Assembly (NCBI GenBank): GCA_900550185.1
Contig: URRN01000006.1
Span: 1-37,714 of the forward strand
Source of the DNA: an uncultured Collinsella sp.
GTDB taxonomy: Bacteria > Actinomycetota > Coriobacteriia > Coriobacteriales > Coriobacteriaceae
Direction: 5' to 3'
DNA: 37,714 nucleotides
A program made the translations under genes and the position numbers. Positions 7,920 to 16,584 of this stretch are shown here, piece after piece; within the stretch, counting starts at the first letter, position 1, and each line of letters begins with the position of its first letter. The notes under the pieces were generated by a model, which searched no databases, was not told the DNA's origin, and was given only the letters and a program-made list of their open reading frames with translations.

Positions 7920-7956
7920 GCAAATAGTACGGTTTACTGGTCTATCTGACCCCCTG

Positions 7957-8087
7957 TTTTCGGAAGTGCGGGGAAATCGCGCGAAGCCCGACCAGACCAC
8001 AGTTTTACCAACAATTTATCAGGGGTTTTGTTGTCAAAAAACGGTTTGTGGTCGGTGGTATTCGATTTTTCACCGCACTTCTGAAAA
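7957..8087. repeat. 131-bp imperfect palindromic element
   Basis: The outer arms (7957-7979, TTTTCGGAAGTGCGGGG..., and 8063-8087) are reverse complements with a few mismatches, and the inner parts (CCCGACCAGACCACA near 7986-8000 and TGTGGTCGG near 8047-8055) also pair. The element fills most of the gap between two convergent genes and has no coding frame. It could be a MITE-like remnant or a large RNA hairpin. Confidence 0.6.
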
Positions 8088-8122
8088 ACCGCCCGTGGGC
8101 GCTGTGCTCACGGGTGGTTTTT
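8084..8122. terminator. Bidirectional terminator between convergent genes
   Basis: A 14-bp stem, AAAAACCGCCCGTG (8084-8097) with CACGGGTGGTTTTT (8109-8122), with one wobble-type position and an 11-nt loop. A-tract on one side and T-tract on the other make it usable from both strands, fitting its place between the hydrolase (plus) and DUF362 (minus) genes. It overlaps the right edge of the palindromic element. Confidence 0.75.
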
Positions 8123-8169
8123 ACTAACGTTGCGCTACAAAAGCGCTTGATATGTCCAATAACTAGGCG

Positions 8170-9375
8170 CTATTTGACCTCGATGAGCTCGTACTTGCTC
8201 GTGCCCAGGCCGATCTTCTCGGCATGCGCGATGCACGCGCGCCAGTCGGTGTCGGGATGCGTGATGCAGAAGGGATCCTTGGCCTGCTCGCCCTCCAGAT
8301 GCTCGTGATTATGCTCCATCTTGGCCGCGCTGTCGGTAAGCTCGGTGTTAGGCAGCGGCTCGGACGCCAGGACGGCGTCGGCGCAGGCCTGGTCGATGGC
8401 GACCGGGTCGAAGCTCGCGAACATGCCGATGTCGTTGACGATGGGCGTGTCGTTTTCGGGGTGGCAGTCGCAGTTGGGGCTGATGTCCATGGCAAGCGAG
8501 ATGTGGAAGCTGGGGCGATCCTGAACAATGGCCTTCGTGTACTCAGCGATCTTGTAGTTGAGCACGTCGGCCGCGGCATCATAGTCGGGCTTGATGCAGT
8601 CCTGGTTGCACGCCGCAATGCAACGGCCGCAGCCCACGCAGCGATCGTGGTCGATAGCGGCGACGTGAACCGTACGGGTGTTGCCGTTGGCAAGCTCGCG
8701 CTCACGCGTACCGTCAAACGTGATGGCGCTGTGCGCGCATATCTTCTCGCAGGCACGGCAACCTACGCAGTTGGTGGTATCGACGCTCGGCTTGCCAGCG
8801 GCGTGCTGCTCCATCTTGCCGGCACGGCTGCCGCCTCCCATACCCAGGTTCTTCATGGCGCCGCCAAAGCCGGCCTGCTCATGGCCCTTAAAGTGGGTGA
8901 GGCTGATCACAATGTCGGCGTCCATGAGCGCCTGACCGATCTTGGCCTCGCGCACGTACTCGCCACCCTCGACCGGGACGAGCGCCTCGTCGGTACCTTT
9001 GAGGCCGTCGGCGATGATGATCTGGCAACCCGTGGCATACGGGGTAAAGCCGTTCTGGTAGGCGGTATCGATGTGCTCGAGCGCGTTTTTGCGGCTACCG
9101 ACGTAGAGCGTGTTGCAGTCGGTGAGGAAGGGCTTGCCGCCCAGCTCCTTCACGACGTCTGCGACGGCGCGGGCGTAGTTGGGGCGCAAAAAGCTCAGGT
9201 TGCCCAGCTCGCCAAAGTGAATCTTGATGGCGACAAACTTGTTCTCGAAGTCGATCTGCTCAATGCCGGCGCGGCGAATGAGGCGCTTAAGTTTGTCGAG
9301 CTGGCTCTCGCGAGCATGCGTGCGCAGGTTGGTGAAGTACACCTTTGCCGGTGCTGCGGGTGCGGTTGCGGTCAT
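8170..9375 (-). CDS. DUF362 protein with two 4Fe-4S clusters
   Basis: A 401-aa cytoplasmic protein. Residues 1-180 and 270-340 form the DUF362 core (KVYFTNLRTHARESQL at the start; HFKGHEQAGFGGAMKNLGMG near 160-180 is its most conserved part). Inserted between them is a bacterial-ferredoxin module with two CxxCxxCxxxC motifs, CVGCRACEKICA (about 201-212) and CVGCGRCIAACNQDC (about 242-256). Such proteins are predicted electron-transfer proteins in anaerobes; no reaction is established. The ATG at 9375 has GAGGGG 8 nt upstream, and the gene stands alone between a terminator and a REP-like repeat. Its redox nature fits the anaerobic lifestyle suggested by the hydrogenase operon but it is not linked to it. 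Confidence 0.85.
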   Translation of the reverse strand: MTATAPAAPAKVYFTNLRTHARESQLDKLKRLIRRAGIEQIDFENKFVAIKIHFGELGNLSFLRPNYARAVADVVKELGGKPFLTDCNTLYVGSRKNALEHIDTAYQNGFTPYATGCQIIIADGLKGTDEALVPVEGGEYVREAKIGQALMDADIVISLTHFKGHEQAGFGGAMKNLGMGGGSRAGKMEQHAAGKPSVDTTNCVGCRACEKICAHSAITFDGTRERELANGNTRTVHVAAIDHDRCVGCGRCIAACNQDCIKPDYDAAADVLNYKIAEYTKAIVQDRPSFHISLAMDISPNCDCHPENDTPIVNDIGMFASFDPVAIDQACADAVLASEPLPNTELTDSAAKMEHNHEHLEGEQAKDPFCITHPDTDWRACIAHAEKIGLGTSKYELIEVK

Positions 9376-9455
9376 AGATCTATCCCCTCGGTCTATATGG
9401 CGTTACAGACATAGAGGATGGTACCCGGTGAAGTGGGGTTGAAGTCAAGCACGGC

Positions 9456-9581
9456 CACTCATTGGGGACAGACTTAAATGAGTGCCGTCAGGGACAGTCC
9501 CTGCCAGCCCGGCCGACGAGCCGGCAATCCGGCAAAGACTGTCCCCAACGACTAGTCGTTTAAGAACGTCCCCAATGACTA
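9456..9581. repeat. REP-like element, copy 2, at the FtsX permease stop
   Basis: It starts with ACTCATTGGGGACAGACT and ends with an inverted-type unit GTCGTTTAAGAACGTCCCC (9555 on). Between them is a GC-rich palindrome around GGCCGACGAGCCGGC. The 91 bases 9491-9581 align without gaps to 13161-13251 at 84 of 91 positions by my count. The last bases, CTA at 9579-9581, are the stop codon of the permease gene. Confidence 0.8.
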
Positions 9582-12245
9582 CTCCTGCACCTTGAGGGCT
9601 TCGGCCAGGCTGACGCGCTTGATAGAGCGCGTGTGCAGCAGCGCCACGACCAGGTAGGTCGCAAAGCCGATGCCGACGCATGCAGCCATGGACCAAGCGG
9701 GCACGTAGATCTCGATATTGCCGTTGTAGGCGAGCAGCATCGAGCGGAAGATGGCCGTGAGCGAGCCAATAATGACCGGCAGGCTCAGCACGAGCGACGC
9801 CGCCACGCACAGCGTGATCGAGCGGATGTACAGATGCGAGATCTCGCTATCGCGATAGCCAAAGACTTTCATGTAGCTGATCGAACGGGCGCTGTGGTCG
9901 ATCACCGCCTTGGTCAGCAGGTACATAAACAGCAGGAAGATAAACACCGCGAGCCCGACCATCATGCCGATCATTTTGCTCATCATGCCGATGAACTGGT
10001 CGCCCACGGCGCGCATGTCGTCGGGCGTGGTGTCGCCGGCAAAGTAACGAGCATCGAGGTCGAGCTTCTCGTCGCTCACATAGCCGTTAAAGTAGGCGGC
10101 GTCGTTGCCGAACAGCTCGTTAAAGTCATCGATACTCATATAGATGTTCATGTCCGACTTGGAGCCCCAAGCACAGTCCTTGCCCGCGTACTCAAAGGAA
10201 TAATGCTCACCCTCGTACTTGTCGCTGAGTGTGACCTTCTGGCCCTCGCTCCAGCCAAACTTGTCGAGCAGGCCGCCGCCAAAGACAACGCGGCCGTCGC
10301 CGACGTTGAGGTCTTTCCAATAGCGCGAATGAGATGAAATGCCGTAGACGGAAATCGCCTCCTCGCCATTACCGTCGCCACGGTCGTACTGCAGCTGGTA
10401 AACGGCATATTTCTCGGCCTGCGCGATTGCGCCCGCGCCGTTGTCGGTCGTATTGACCGGGTGGATATCGTCGTTGTCAGTGTCGATCTTAGAGGCCTTG
10501 TCGATCAGATCGATGGCCTCATCGCGGTTGCAGCCGAGGGCATCGGCAAGATCGTCAAGGCGCGCGTAGAGCGCATCCTTCTTGTCCTGGACCTTGGCAA
10601 GCGCATCCTGCGCTGCGGTCAGGCTCTCGGCAGACGGAGATGCGGTCGCGGCATCGGCTGCCGTCTGCGCCGCATCGGCCGCGCCGTCAAGCTCGTCATC
10701 GGCATCCTGGGCGGCGGAGAGCAGCGCGCCGTCAACCGACTGCAAGCGCTCGAGTGCCGACCACTGCTCGCGCTCCTCGGTAGTGCCCTCGAGCTCCAGC
10801 GGCGCCTTAAGTGTGTACTGATGCTCGGCGACCAGGCTCGTCTCCAGGTTGTCCGCATAGTGCGTCATCGTGGGCAGGATCGCCAGGCCAAAGAGCAAAA
10901 GCAGCGACCCAAACGCGATGCCCACGAAGAGCGTGGCGAAGTTGCCCAGGTTGCGCAGGAAAACGCGCAGACGGAAGCGGGAGACAAAGCCCATGCGTTC
11001 CGGCAGCTGCAGACCGCGCTTGGTACCCGACTTACCGCTCGCCTCGTGACGAAGGAACTGCAACGGCGTCTTGCCCATTTTGCGGAGCAGGCCCACCAGC
11101 GTAATGAGGATGAGCGCAGCGGCGGGAACCACAGCGCACTTCACGAAGATCTCCCAGCTCCAGTACACCTGGAAGGGAGGCAGGCTGTACGAGCCGTAGT
11201 AGAGACCGCGCATGGGCTCGGTAAAGAACGCAACGCCGAGCGCGGTGCCCAAAAGCGCCGCGGCCACGCCTACGATGGCGGGAAGTGCCAGGTAGTGCAG
11301 CACGATCTCGCGACGGCGATAGCCGCTGGCGAGAAGCGTGCCGATAATGGCGCTCTCCTCCTCGATGGTGGCGTCGGTAAGAACCACAAAGACAAACGCC
11401 ATGATCACGATGATGATGTCGAGCAACGTCATCCACATCATGGAGTCGCCGTCCACGTCGTCGCGCGCATAGCCAATGCCCTGATTGGAATCGGCATCGA
11501 TCAGATCGTCCACGCGCGCATCGGCATCGGTCAGCGCCTCGACCATATCCTGCTCCGCATCGATGCGATCCGCGGTGGGGAGATCGCGGTCGTTAAAGGT
11601 AAAGGAATACGTATAGGCGGGTGCGCCGCCGGCATCCTCGAGCGCAACAAAACCGGCGTCGGTGACCTCGGCTACGCCATACGTGATGGTGTTCACCGTA
11701 AAGTCCGAATTGTCGAGGAACAACGCCTGGCTATCGGGCTGCGTCATGATCCCGCAGATGGTATAGGTGCGCCCCTCGAGCTCGACCTTATCGCCGATGG
11801 CGAGGTCGTTATTGGTGGCAAAGACGCGGTCGATGGCCACCTCGTCGTCCGCCTTGGGTTCCTTGCCCTCACAGTAGGACGCAATGTCCACCTTAGCGCG
11901 GTGCGCATAGGTGCGCAGGGTCCGCTTGGTGCCGTCGTCGCCAGCCGCCTTTTTGATGATGGCGTCGATAGAGAAGTTCTTGTAGAGCGTAACGCCGCCG
12001 ACGCCCTCCGCCGCGTCCTCGGCAGCCTTGAGCTGGTCTTTGGTGGCCTCGAAGGAGGTGGTCACGCGGCCGTCCTCGATCGTGTACGCATCGCGCATGT
12101 CATCAATGAGGCAGCCGATGGAATGCGCCGCGAGCAAAAAGCCCGAGGTAAGGGCGATGCTTCCGCACATAAGCAAAAAGATGCCCAGGTACTTGCCGAT
12201 ATTGCGGCGCAGCTCGCGCGGGAGACGTTTTGCGAGAGGTGTCAT
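9579..12245 (-). CDS. FtsX-type ABC transporter permease
   Basis: An 888-aa permease. There is a transmembrane helix at about 18-40, a large extracellular region (about 45-265), a first FtsX domain with three or four helices (about 270-405, ending TPLQFLRHEASG), another helix (about 425-455), a second extracellular region with an Ala-rich coiled coil (about 495-560), and a C-terminal FtsX domain (about 755-888). This two-FtsX layout is that of MacB/LolCDE-like or BceB-like exporters, which act mechanically on peptides, lipoproteins or antibiotics. The chosen ATG (12245) lies 8 bases after the ATPase stop at 12254; an upstream start at 12260 would overlap that stop. It forms one operon with the ATPase. 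The stop codon is contributed by a REP-like repeat. Substrate unknown. Confidence 0.85.
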   Translation of the reverse strand: MTPLAKRLPRELRRNIGKYLGIFLLMCGSIALTSGFLLAAHSIGCLIDDMRDAYTIEDGRVTTSFEATKDQLKAAEDAAEGVGGVTLYKNFSIDAIIKKAAGDDGTKRTLRTYAHRAKVDIASYCEGKEPKADDEVAIDRVFATNNDLAIGDKVELEGRTYTICGIMTQPDSQALFLDNSDFTVNTITYGVAEVTDAGFVALEDAGGAPAYTYSFTFNDRDLPTADRIDAEQDMVEALTDADARVDDLIDADSNQGIGYARDDVDGDSMMWMTLLDIIIVIMAFVFVVLTDATIEEESAIIGTLLASGYRRREIVLHYLALPAIVGVAAALLGTALGVAFFTEPMRGLYYGSYSLPPFQVYWSWEIFVKCAVVPAAALILITLVGLLRKMGKTPLQFLRHEASGKSGTKRGLQLPERMGFVSRFRLRVFLRNLGNFATLFVGIAFGSLLLLFGLAILPTMTHYADNLETSLVAEHQYTLKAPLELEGTTEEREQWSALERLQSVDGALLSAAQDADDELDGAADAAQTAADAATASPSAESLTAAQDALAKVQDKKDALYARLDDLADALGCNRDEAIDLIDKASKIDTDNDDIHPVNTTDNGAGAIAQAEKYAVYQLQYDRGDGNGEEAISVYGISSHSRYWKDLNVGDGRVVFGGGLLDKFGWSEGQKVTLSDKYEGEHYSFEYAGKDCAWGSKSDMNIYMSIDDFNELFGNDAAYFNGYVSDEKLDLDARYFAGDTTPDDMRAVGDQFIGMMSKMIGMMVGLAVFIFLLFMYLLTKAVIDHSARSISYMKVFGYRDSEISHLYIRSITLCVAASLVLSLPVIIGSLTAIFRSMLLAYNGNIEIYVPAWSMAACVGIGFATYLVVALLHTRSIKRVSLAEALKVQE

Positions 12246-12253
12246 GGCGTCGC

Positions 12254-12967
12254 CTACCAATCGAGATCGGCGGCCGCAACGGGCGACTCGTTGAGCTCGT
12301 CCTCGACGATGCGGCCGTCGCGCAGGCGCAGCACGCGATTTGCCATGCGCGCGATGGCGGCATTGTGGGTGACAATGATGATGGTGCAGCCGTAGGTGCG
12401 GTTGACATCCTCCATGAGCCGCAAGATTTCCTTGGATGTCTTGTAGTCGAGCGCGCCCGTGGGCTCATCGCACAGCAGCAGGCCCGGATTTTTGACGAGC
12501 GCACGGCCGATGGCGCAGCGCTGCTGCTGGCCACCTGAGACCTGGCGCGGAAACTTGTTGCGGTGCTCGTAGAGGCCCAGCGAGCGCAGCAGATCGTCGA
12601 CATTGAGCGGGTTTTTGGACAGGTGCGCCGTGACCTCGATGTTTTCCTTGATGGTAAGGTCGGGCACCAGGTTGTAGAACTGGAAGACAAAGCCCAGCTC
12701 GCGGCGTCGGTACTCGCCCAGATCGGCGGGCTTGAGCGCCGTGAGATCGCAGCCGTCCACCATGATGGAGCCGCCGTCGGCATCCTCCAGGCCGCCGATC
12801 AGGTTGAGAAAGGTCGACTTGCCCGAGCCCGAGGGCCCCAGCATGACGCAGATCTCGCCGCGGTTGATGGACGTGTCGATGCCGTCGAGCACCGTCAGGC
12901 GTGCATCACCGTCGCCATAGTGTTTCTTGAGTCCGTTGACCTGGACGTAGGCACGCTTTGTCGCCAT
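12254..12967 (-). CDS. ABC transporter ATPase (MacB/LolD-like)
   Basis: A 237-aa ATP-binding subunit of the MacB/LolD type: Walker A GPSGSGKST (about 44-52), Q-loop region FQFYNLVPDLT, signature VSGGQQQR (about 143-150), Walker B LLLCDEPTGALD (about 163-174) and switch His in VTHN. The start ATG at 12967 has GGGGGA a few bases upstream. It precedes the FtsX permease, its membrane partner, with an 8-base gap. In this family the ATPase drives movement of FtsX-type permeases to expel substrates or free them from the membrane. It is the first gene of the two-gene unit; a candidate -10 (TACTAT) lies on the minus strand at 13009-13014. Confidence 0.9.
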   Translation of the reverse strand: MATKRAYVQVNGLKKHYGDGDARLTVLDGIDTSINRGEICVMLGPSGSGKSTFLNLIGGLEDADGGSIMVDGCDLTALKPADLGEYRRRELGFVFQFYNLVPDLTIKENIEVTAHLSKNPLNVDDLLRSLGLYEHRNKFPRQVSGGQQQRCAIGRALVKNPGLLLCDEPTGALDYKTSKEILRLMEDVNRTYGCTIIIVTHNAAIARMANRVLRLRDGRIVEDELNESPVAAADLDW

Positions 12968-13008
12968 GCTATCCCCCGTTGTTAGCCTTCTGCTACTTTT
13001 CTAAGGTA

Positions 13009-13014
13009 ATAGTA
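13009..13014 (-). promoter_or_regulatory. Candidate -10 box of the MacB-like operon
   Basis: TACTAT on the minus strand about 40 bases before the ATPase start, in the A/T-rich patch between the gene and the REP-like element. The -35 region is poor, so this is weakly supported. Confidence 0.3.
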
Positions 13015-13062
13015 AACCCAGGTGAACTATTTTTAAGCGACAGGCGCAATTTTTTCCAACCT

Positions 13063-13122
13063 ACTCATTGGGGACAGACTTAAATGAGTGAAATCGCTCA
13101 TTTAAGTCTGTCCCCAATGAGT
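13063..13122. repeat. Perfect 26-bp inverted repeat (REP-like)
   Basis: Arms 13063-13088 and 13097-13122 are exact reverse complements of 26 bases, separated by 8 bases. The arm begins ACTCATTGGGGACAGACT. It is the tightest palindrome in the window and shares its arm with the start of the element at 9456. Confidence 0.85.
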
Positions 13123-13252
13123 GCCGGCAGGAAAGGAACGTCCCCAAGTGCCGACATATTGGGACAGTCCTTGCCAGCCCGGCCGGCGAGCCGGCGAATC
13201 GGCAAAGACTGTCCCCAGCGACCAGTCGTTTAAGAACGTCCCCAATGACTAG
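13123..13252. repeat. REP-like element, copy 3, after the ABC-2 permease
   Basis: It contains GGAACGTCCCC, a degenerate GGGACAG unit, the GC-rich palindrome around GGCCGGCGAGCCGGC, and the closing unit 13225-13247. The stretch 13161-13251 matches 9491-9581 at 84 of 91 positions. It lies between the two exporter operons, five bases from the stop codon at 13257-13259. No gene is seen in 12968-13256. Confidence 0.8.
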
Positions 13253-13256
13253 GTGG

Positions 13257-14462
13257 CTAGGCGTGGGATTTGTTGTGCGCGAGGGCTAGGCCTACGGCGG
13301 CGATGGCCGCGGCAAAGAGCACCGTGACGCCCAGATCGCAGGCGATGTCGCCCAGCACGGTGGATGTCAGGTCCGCGGCGAGCGCCTTGCCGATCGCGTC
13401 GTTCACCCAATACGTCGGCACAAAGTGCGCCACCGTCTGCACGGCCGAGCCCATGAGCGACAGCGGCATCCAGGCGCCGCCCAAAAACGTCATGAGCATG
13501 CCGAGCAGGTTGCCCACACCGTTGAGCAGCTCCTCGCGCGCGCCCAGGCTCGACAGCGTAAAGCCAACGGCCAGCGGCGTGCACGCCAGGGCAAACGTTG
13601 CCGCCAGCGCCAGGCACACGCGACCCACGCCGACCTCGGCAACCGCGCTGGCAAAGCCCACGACGCCCATCATGCTCGACACGAGCCAGATGCAGACGGT
13701 GAGCACGGCGGCGGCCGCGAACACAGCGAGCGAACGCTGGCGCTCAGAGACCGGGCTGGCATCCATGCGGCGCACGCGCTCGGGCTCGTTCATGCCCGAA
13801 AACACCAGTCCCACCGACACGATGACCGACGAGATGATCGCGTACGCGCCAAAGTTGAAGTACGACTCGAGCGTGGTAGCAGCAGTCGAGTCGACCTTGA
13901 CCTGCTCGATCTGGACCTCCGCGCGCTTTGCGGCCGCGTGCTCGGCGGCCCTTGCGACGTCACCGTTGGAGGCAGCGGGTTCAAGCGCCGCCGCAGCGCC
14001 CGCGAGCGAGATCCAGCGCGAGGCCTCGGCGGACGAAAGCGCCGCCGCCATGGTGCCGGAACCATAGGTCACGTCGAGCTTGGGCAGGGCCTCTCCCGCA
14101 CGGGCGGCTGCAACAAGATCGTCCTCAAACCCCTCCGGGATAAAGAACACGCAATCGGCGCTGCCCTTGGCGCTGTTGCTCTTGGAGAGCGCATCGGCAA
14201 GGTCGTACGCGTCGTCGCCGATGCCCGTGACCAGGTCAAAGCGTGAGCCCAGGTGCTTGGTAAGCGCCCGCGAAAGGTCGCTATTGTCGCGGTCGACCAC
14301 GATCACGTTGGTGTCGTAGGGCTTGTACTCGGTAAGCTGCGACGAGTTCCAGCTCACCGAAGCCGCGATGAATACGCCCATGAGCGAGATGAACACCGTA
14401 TAGATGAGCAGGTAGAACGGGTGCGCCAGCGCCATGCGAAGCGCGGTCTTAAAGGTGCTCAT
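13257..14462 (-). CDS. ABC-2 type permease (second)
   Basis: A 401-aa membrane protein with one N-terminal helix (about 13-33), an extracellular domain (about 35-205), and five or six helices in the C-terminal half, beginning FGAYAIISSVIVSVGLVFSG. This is the ABC2_membrane_3 / YhgE-like layout. The ATG at 14462 has GGAG 5 nt upstream and lies inside the end of the preceding permease gene, which stops at 14449, giving a 14-base overlap and probable translational coupling. With the other permease it should form a heterodimeric channel powered by the ATPase at 15646-16584. Substrates of such exporters include antibiotics and lipids; none can be assigned here. Confidence 0.85.
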   Translation of the reverse strand: MSTFKTALRMALAHPFYLLIYTVFISLMGVFIAASVSWNSSQLTEYKPYDTNVIVVDRDNSDLSRALTKHLGSRFDLVTGIGDDAYDLADALSKSNSAKGSADCVFFIPEGFEDDLVAAARAGEALPKLDVTYGSGTMAAALSSAEASRWISLAGAAAALEPAASNGDVARAAEHAAAKRAEVQIEQVKVDSTAATTLESYFNFGAYAIISSVIVSVGLVFSGMNEPERVRRMDASPVSERQRSLAVFAAAAVLTVCIWLVSSMMGVVGFASAVAEVGVGRVCLALAATFALACTPLAVGFTLSSLGAREELLNGVGNLLGMLMTFLGGAWMPLSLMGSAVQTVAHFVPTYWVNDAIGKALAADLTSTVLGDIACDLGVTVLFAAAIAAVGLALAHNKSHA

Positions 14463-15636
14463 AGCGGCTCCTTCCAAAGATCAGCGTAGCGGCGGCGACA
14501 AACACCAGGGCCATCAGGACGAGCGCGCCGGCGCGAACAGCGAAGGGCCCCAGGTCCTCAAAGAAATACAGGCGATTGAACATGTCGCAGATGAGCTTGA
14601 CGGGGTTGAGCCAGCACTCGACCGGACAAGCGCGGGCGACGTCGTCGGCAAGCGCCATCGCCGGCTCGCCGTAGAGGCCGGCGAACAGGGCGCACGTGGT
14701 GGCAAAGCCCGTGAGGATGCCCGACTTGGATGCCTTGCCGCCCTTAACGGGAAGCGTGCCCACAAAAAGCCCCAGGCCCGTGGCGGCAAGCGCGGATGCA
14801 GCCCCGCCCAGCAGGCACAACCCCTCGCGCCCGCCAAAGTCGACACCGACCACCAGGCGCACGTAGCCGATCGCAACCGCCATCGATGCAAAGGAAACCA
14901 GCCACGAGCCAACAAAAATGCCGGCCAGCGACGCCGTCTTGGAAAGACCGCCCACGCAGCGGCGCGCGCCAAGGCCCGACAGATTAGGCTGCAAATCGAC
15001 GACGCTCAAGGCGGCAAACTCGGCAGACATCATCGCGACCAGGCCAAAAAGCGCGTAATAGTAGATGACCGTGCCATCGGGCGTGGCACGAGTCAGGCTC
15101 ACGCGGCGGGTTCCGCCCTCGAGCGACAGAGCGCGCACAACCGCCTCCGGGTCGGCGAGCGCCGCCGGGTCATCTTGAGCAATCTGGGCCATGAGCTCGG
15201 CATTTTGCGTATACGAGCTTGCCACCGTTTCAAGGATGCTGCGGTCGGTAAGCACCGACGAGGCGCGCGAGCTGTCGTAACTCGATAGCAGCGTGAGCCT
15301 GGGCGTGCCCGCGGCATCAACCGTATAGATGCCCGCGACCTCACCGGCCTTGAGCGCTTTGCGCGCGGCAGCCAAGTCTTCGTACTCGCTCACATCGAGC
15401 AGTTGATCGTCGCCTGCCTTGGCAAGCGAAGCCGCCACATCCTTAAAGGTCGAGGCATCCCAGGCCTCGTCCGCCACGACGGCAACCGGCACCGGGTCGA
15501 CCGTGCCGTCGGAGCTGAGGTCCGCAAACATAAACATGAACATCGTGGAAAGCGCGATAGGAAAGAGAGCGCCCCAGACCCACGTGCTCGGCCGGCGCAG
15601 CAGCGTCTTGACCGTGGTGATGATGGTGTTGAACAT
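14449..15636 (-). CDS. ABC-2 type permease (first)
   Basis: A 395-aa membrane protein with a helix at about 17-38 (WVWGALFPIALSTMFMFMF), an extracellular domain to about residue 185, and about six C-terminal helices (starting VIYYYALFGLVAMMSAEFAA). Same fold class as its neighbour but clearly divergent, consistent with a heterodimer. The ATG at 15636 is 9 bases after the ATPase stop (15646), and the 3' end overlaps the next permease by 14 bases, so the three genes are one operon. Confidence 0.85.
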   Translation of the reverse strand: MFNTIITTVKTLLRRPSTWVWGALFPIALSTMFMFMFADLSSDGTVDPVPVAVVADEAWDASTFKDVAASLAKAGDDQLLDVSEYEDLAAARKALKAGEVAGIYTVDAAGTPRLTLLSSYDSSRASSVLTDRSILETVASSYTQNAELMAQIAQDDPAALADPEAVVRALSLEGGTRRVSLTRATPDGTVIYYYALFGLVAMMSAEFAALSVVDLQPNLSGLGARRCVGGLSKTASLAGIFVGSWLVSFASMAVAIGYVRLVVGVDFGGREGLCLLGGAASALAATGLGLFVGTLPVKGGKASKSGILTGFATTCALFAGLYGEPAMALADDVARACPVECWLNPVKLICDMFNRLYFFEDLGPFAVRAGALVLMALVFVAAATLIFGRSRYEHL

Positions 15637-15645
15637 GGCCGCCCC

Positions 15646-16584
15646 CTAGTCGCGCAGCTCGCGGCCGGTGATCTCGAGGAACACGTCGTTGAGGGTCGGC
15701 GGTTCGCTCCACACGCGGCCGAGCGCCACGTCAGCAGCGCGCAGCGTGTCGAGGATGTCAACCAGATTGTGCGGGCTCGCCTCGCAGGTGCAGACGAGCT
15801 CGCCGCCGGACAGCTCAACCGAAAGCACGTGCTCGAGGGCGCGTAGCCGCTCGACCGTGGCGGCCTCGACGGCACCGACCTCGACGGTCACGCGCTCGCC
15901 CATCTGAATCATGCGCTTGAGCTCGTCGTTAGTGCCCTGCGCCAGCACGCGACCGCCGTCCATGATCATGATGCGGCTGCAGATCTGCTCGACTTCCTCC
16001 ATGTAATGGCTGGTATACACCACCGTGGCGCCCTCGTCGCGCAGGCGGCAGATGCCCTCCAGGATGGCGTTGCGGCTCTGCGGGTCGACCGCCACCGTGG
16101 GCTCGTCAAAAAAGATGAGCTCGGGCTTGTGCGCGATGCCGCAGGCAATGTTGAGACGACGCGCCAGGCCGCCCGAGAGCTTGCCGGGGCGGAACTTGGT
16201 AAAGTCGCCCAGGCCGACAAAGTCGATCGCCTCGTCCACCAGCGCGCGGCGGCGCTTGCGGTCGTTAACGTAGAGGCTGCAGAAATAGTCGATGTTCTCG
16301 CGCACCGTGAGCTCGTCAAACACCGCCACCTGCTGCGGTACCACGCCGATGCGGCGCTTGAGGTCGTAACGCGTGGGCGTCATGGGCTCGCCGAACAGCT
16401 CGATGGTACCTTTGTCGTAGGCGAGCAGCTGCAGGATGCAGTTGATGGACGTGGTCTTGCCCGAGCCGTTGGGGCCCAGCAGGCCAAAGATCTCGCCGGG
16501 GGCGATACTCAGGTTAAAGTGGTCGAGCGCAATAAGGTCGTCGTAGCGCTTAACGAGGTTTTCGACGTGGACGATGTCTGTCAT
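15646..16584 (-). CDS. ABC transporter ATPase (drug/lipid exporter type)
   Basis: A 312-aa ATPase of the DrrA/CcmA type: Walker A GPNGSGKTT (about 38-46), Q-loop VVPQQ, signature LSGGLARR (about 137-144), Walker B LIFFDEPTVAVD (about 157-168), switch His in YTSHYMEE, and a C-terminal extension (about 225-312) typical of DrrA-like proteins. The ATG at 16584 (MTDIVHVENLVKRYDD) is chosen because the family starts there and an AGAAGGG lies upstream; the longer frame to 16650 adds unlike residues. It leads the operon with two ABC-2 permeases and is divergent from a two-component system, the classic arrangement for an exporter induced by its own sensor. Confidence 0.9.
   Translation of the reverse strand: MTDIVHVENLVKRYDDLIALDHFNLSIAPGEIFGLLGPNGSGKTTSINCILQLLAYDKGTIELFGEPMTPTRYDLKRRIGVVPQQVAVFDELTVRENIDYFCSLYVNDRKRRRALVDEAIDFVGLGDFTKFRPGKLSGGLARRLNIACGIAHKPELIFFDEPTVAVDPQSRNAILEGICRLRDEGATVVYTSHYMEEVEQICSRIMIMDGGRVLAQGTNDELKRMIQMGERVTVEVGAVEAATVERLRALEHVLSVELSGGELVCTCEASPHNLVDILDTLRAADVALGRVWSEPPTLNDVFLEITGRELRD

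Noticed and set aside
8224..9414. 396-codon plus-strand frame
   Set aside because: Antisense to the DUF362 gene, which carries two complete ferredoxin motifs.
10461..12395. 644-codon open frame on the plus strand
   Set aside because: Antisense to the FtsX permease with the same unusual composition; the minus-strand reading shows clear helices and motifs.
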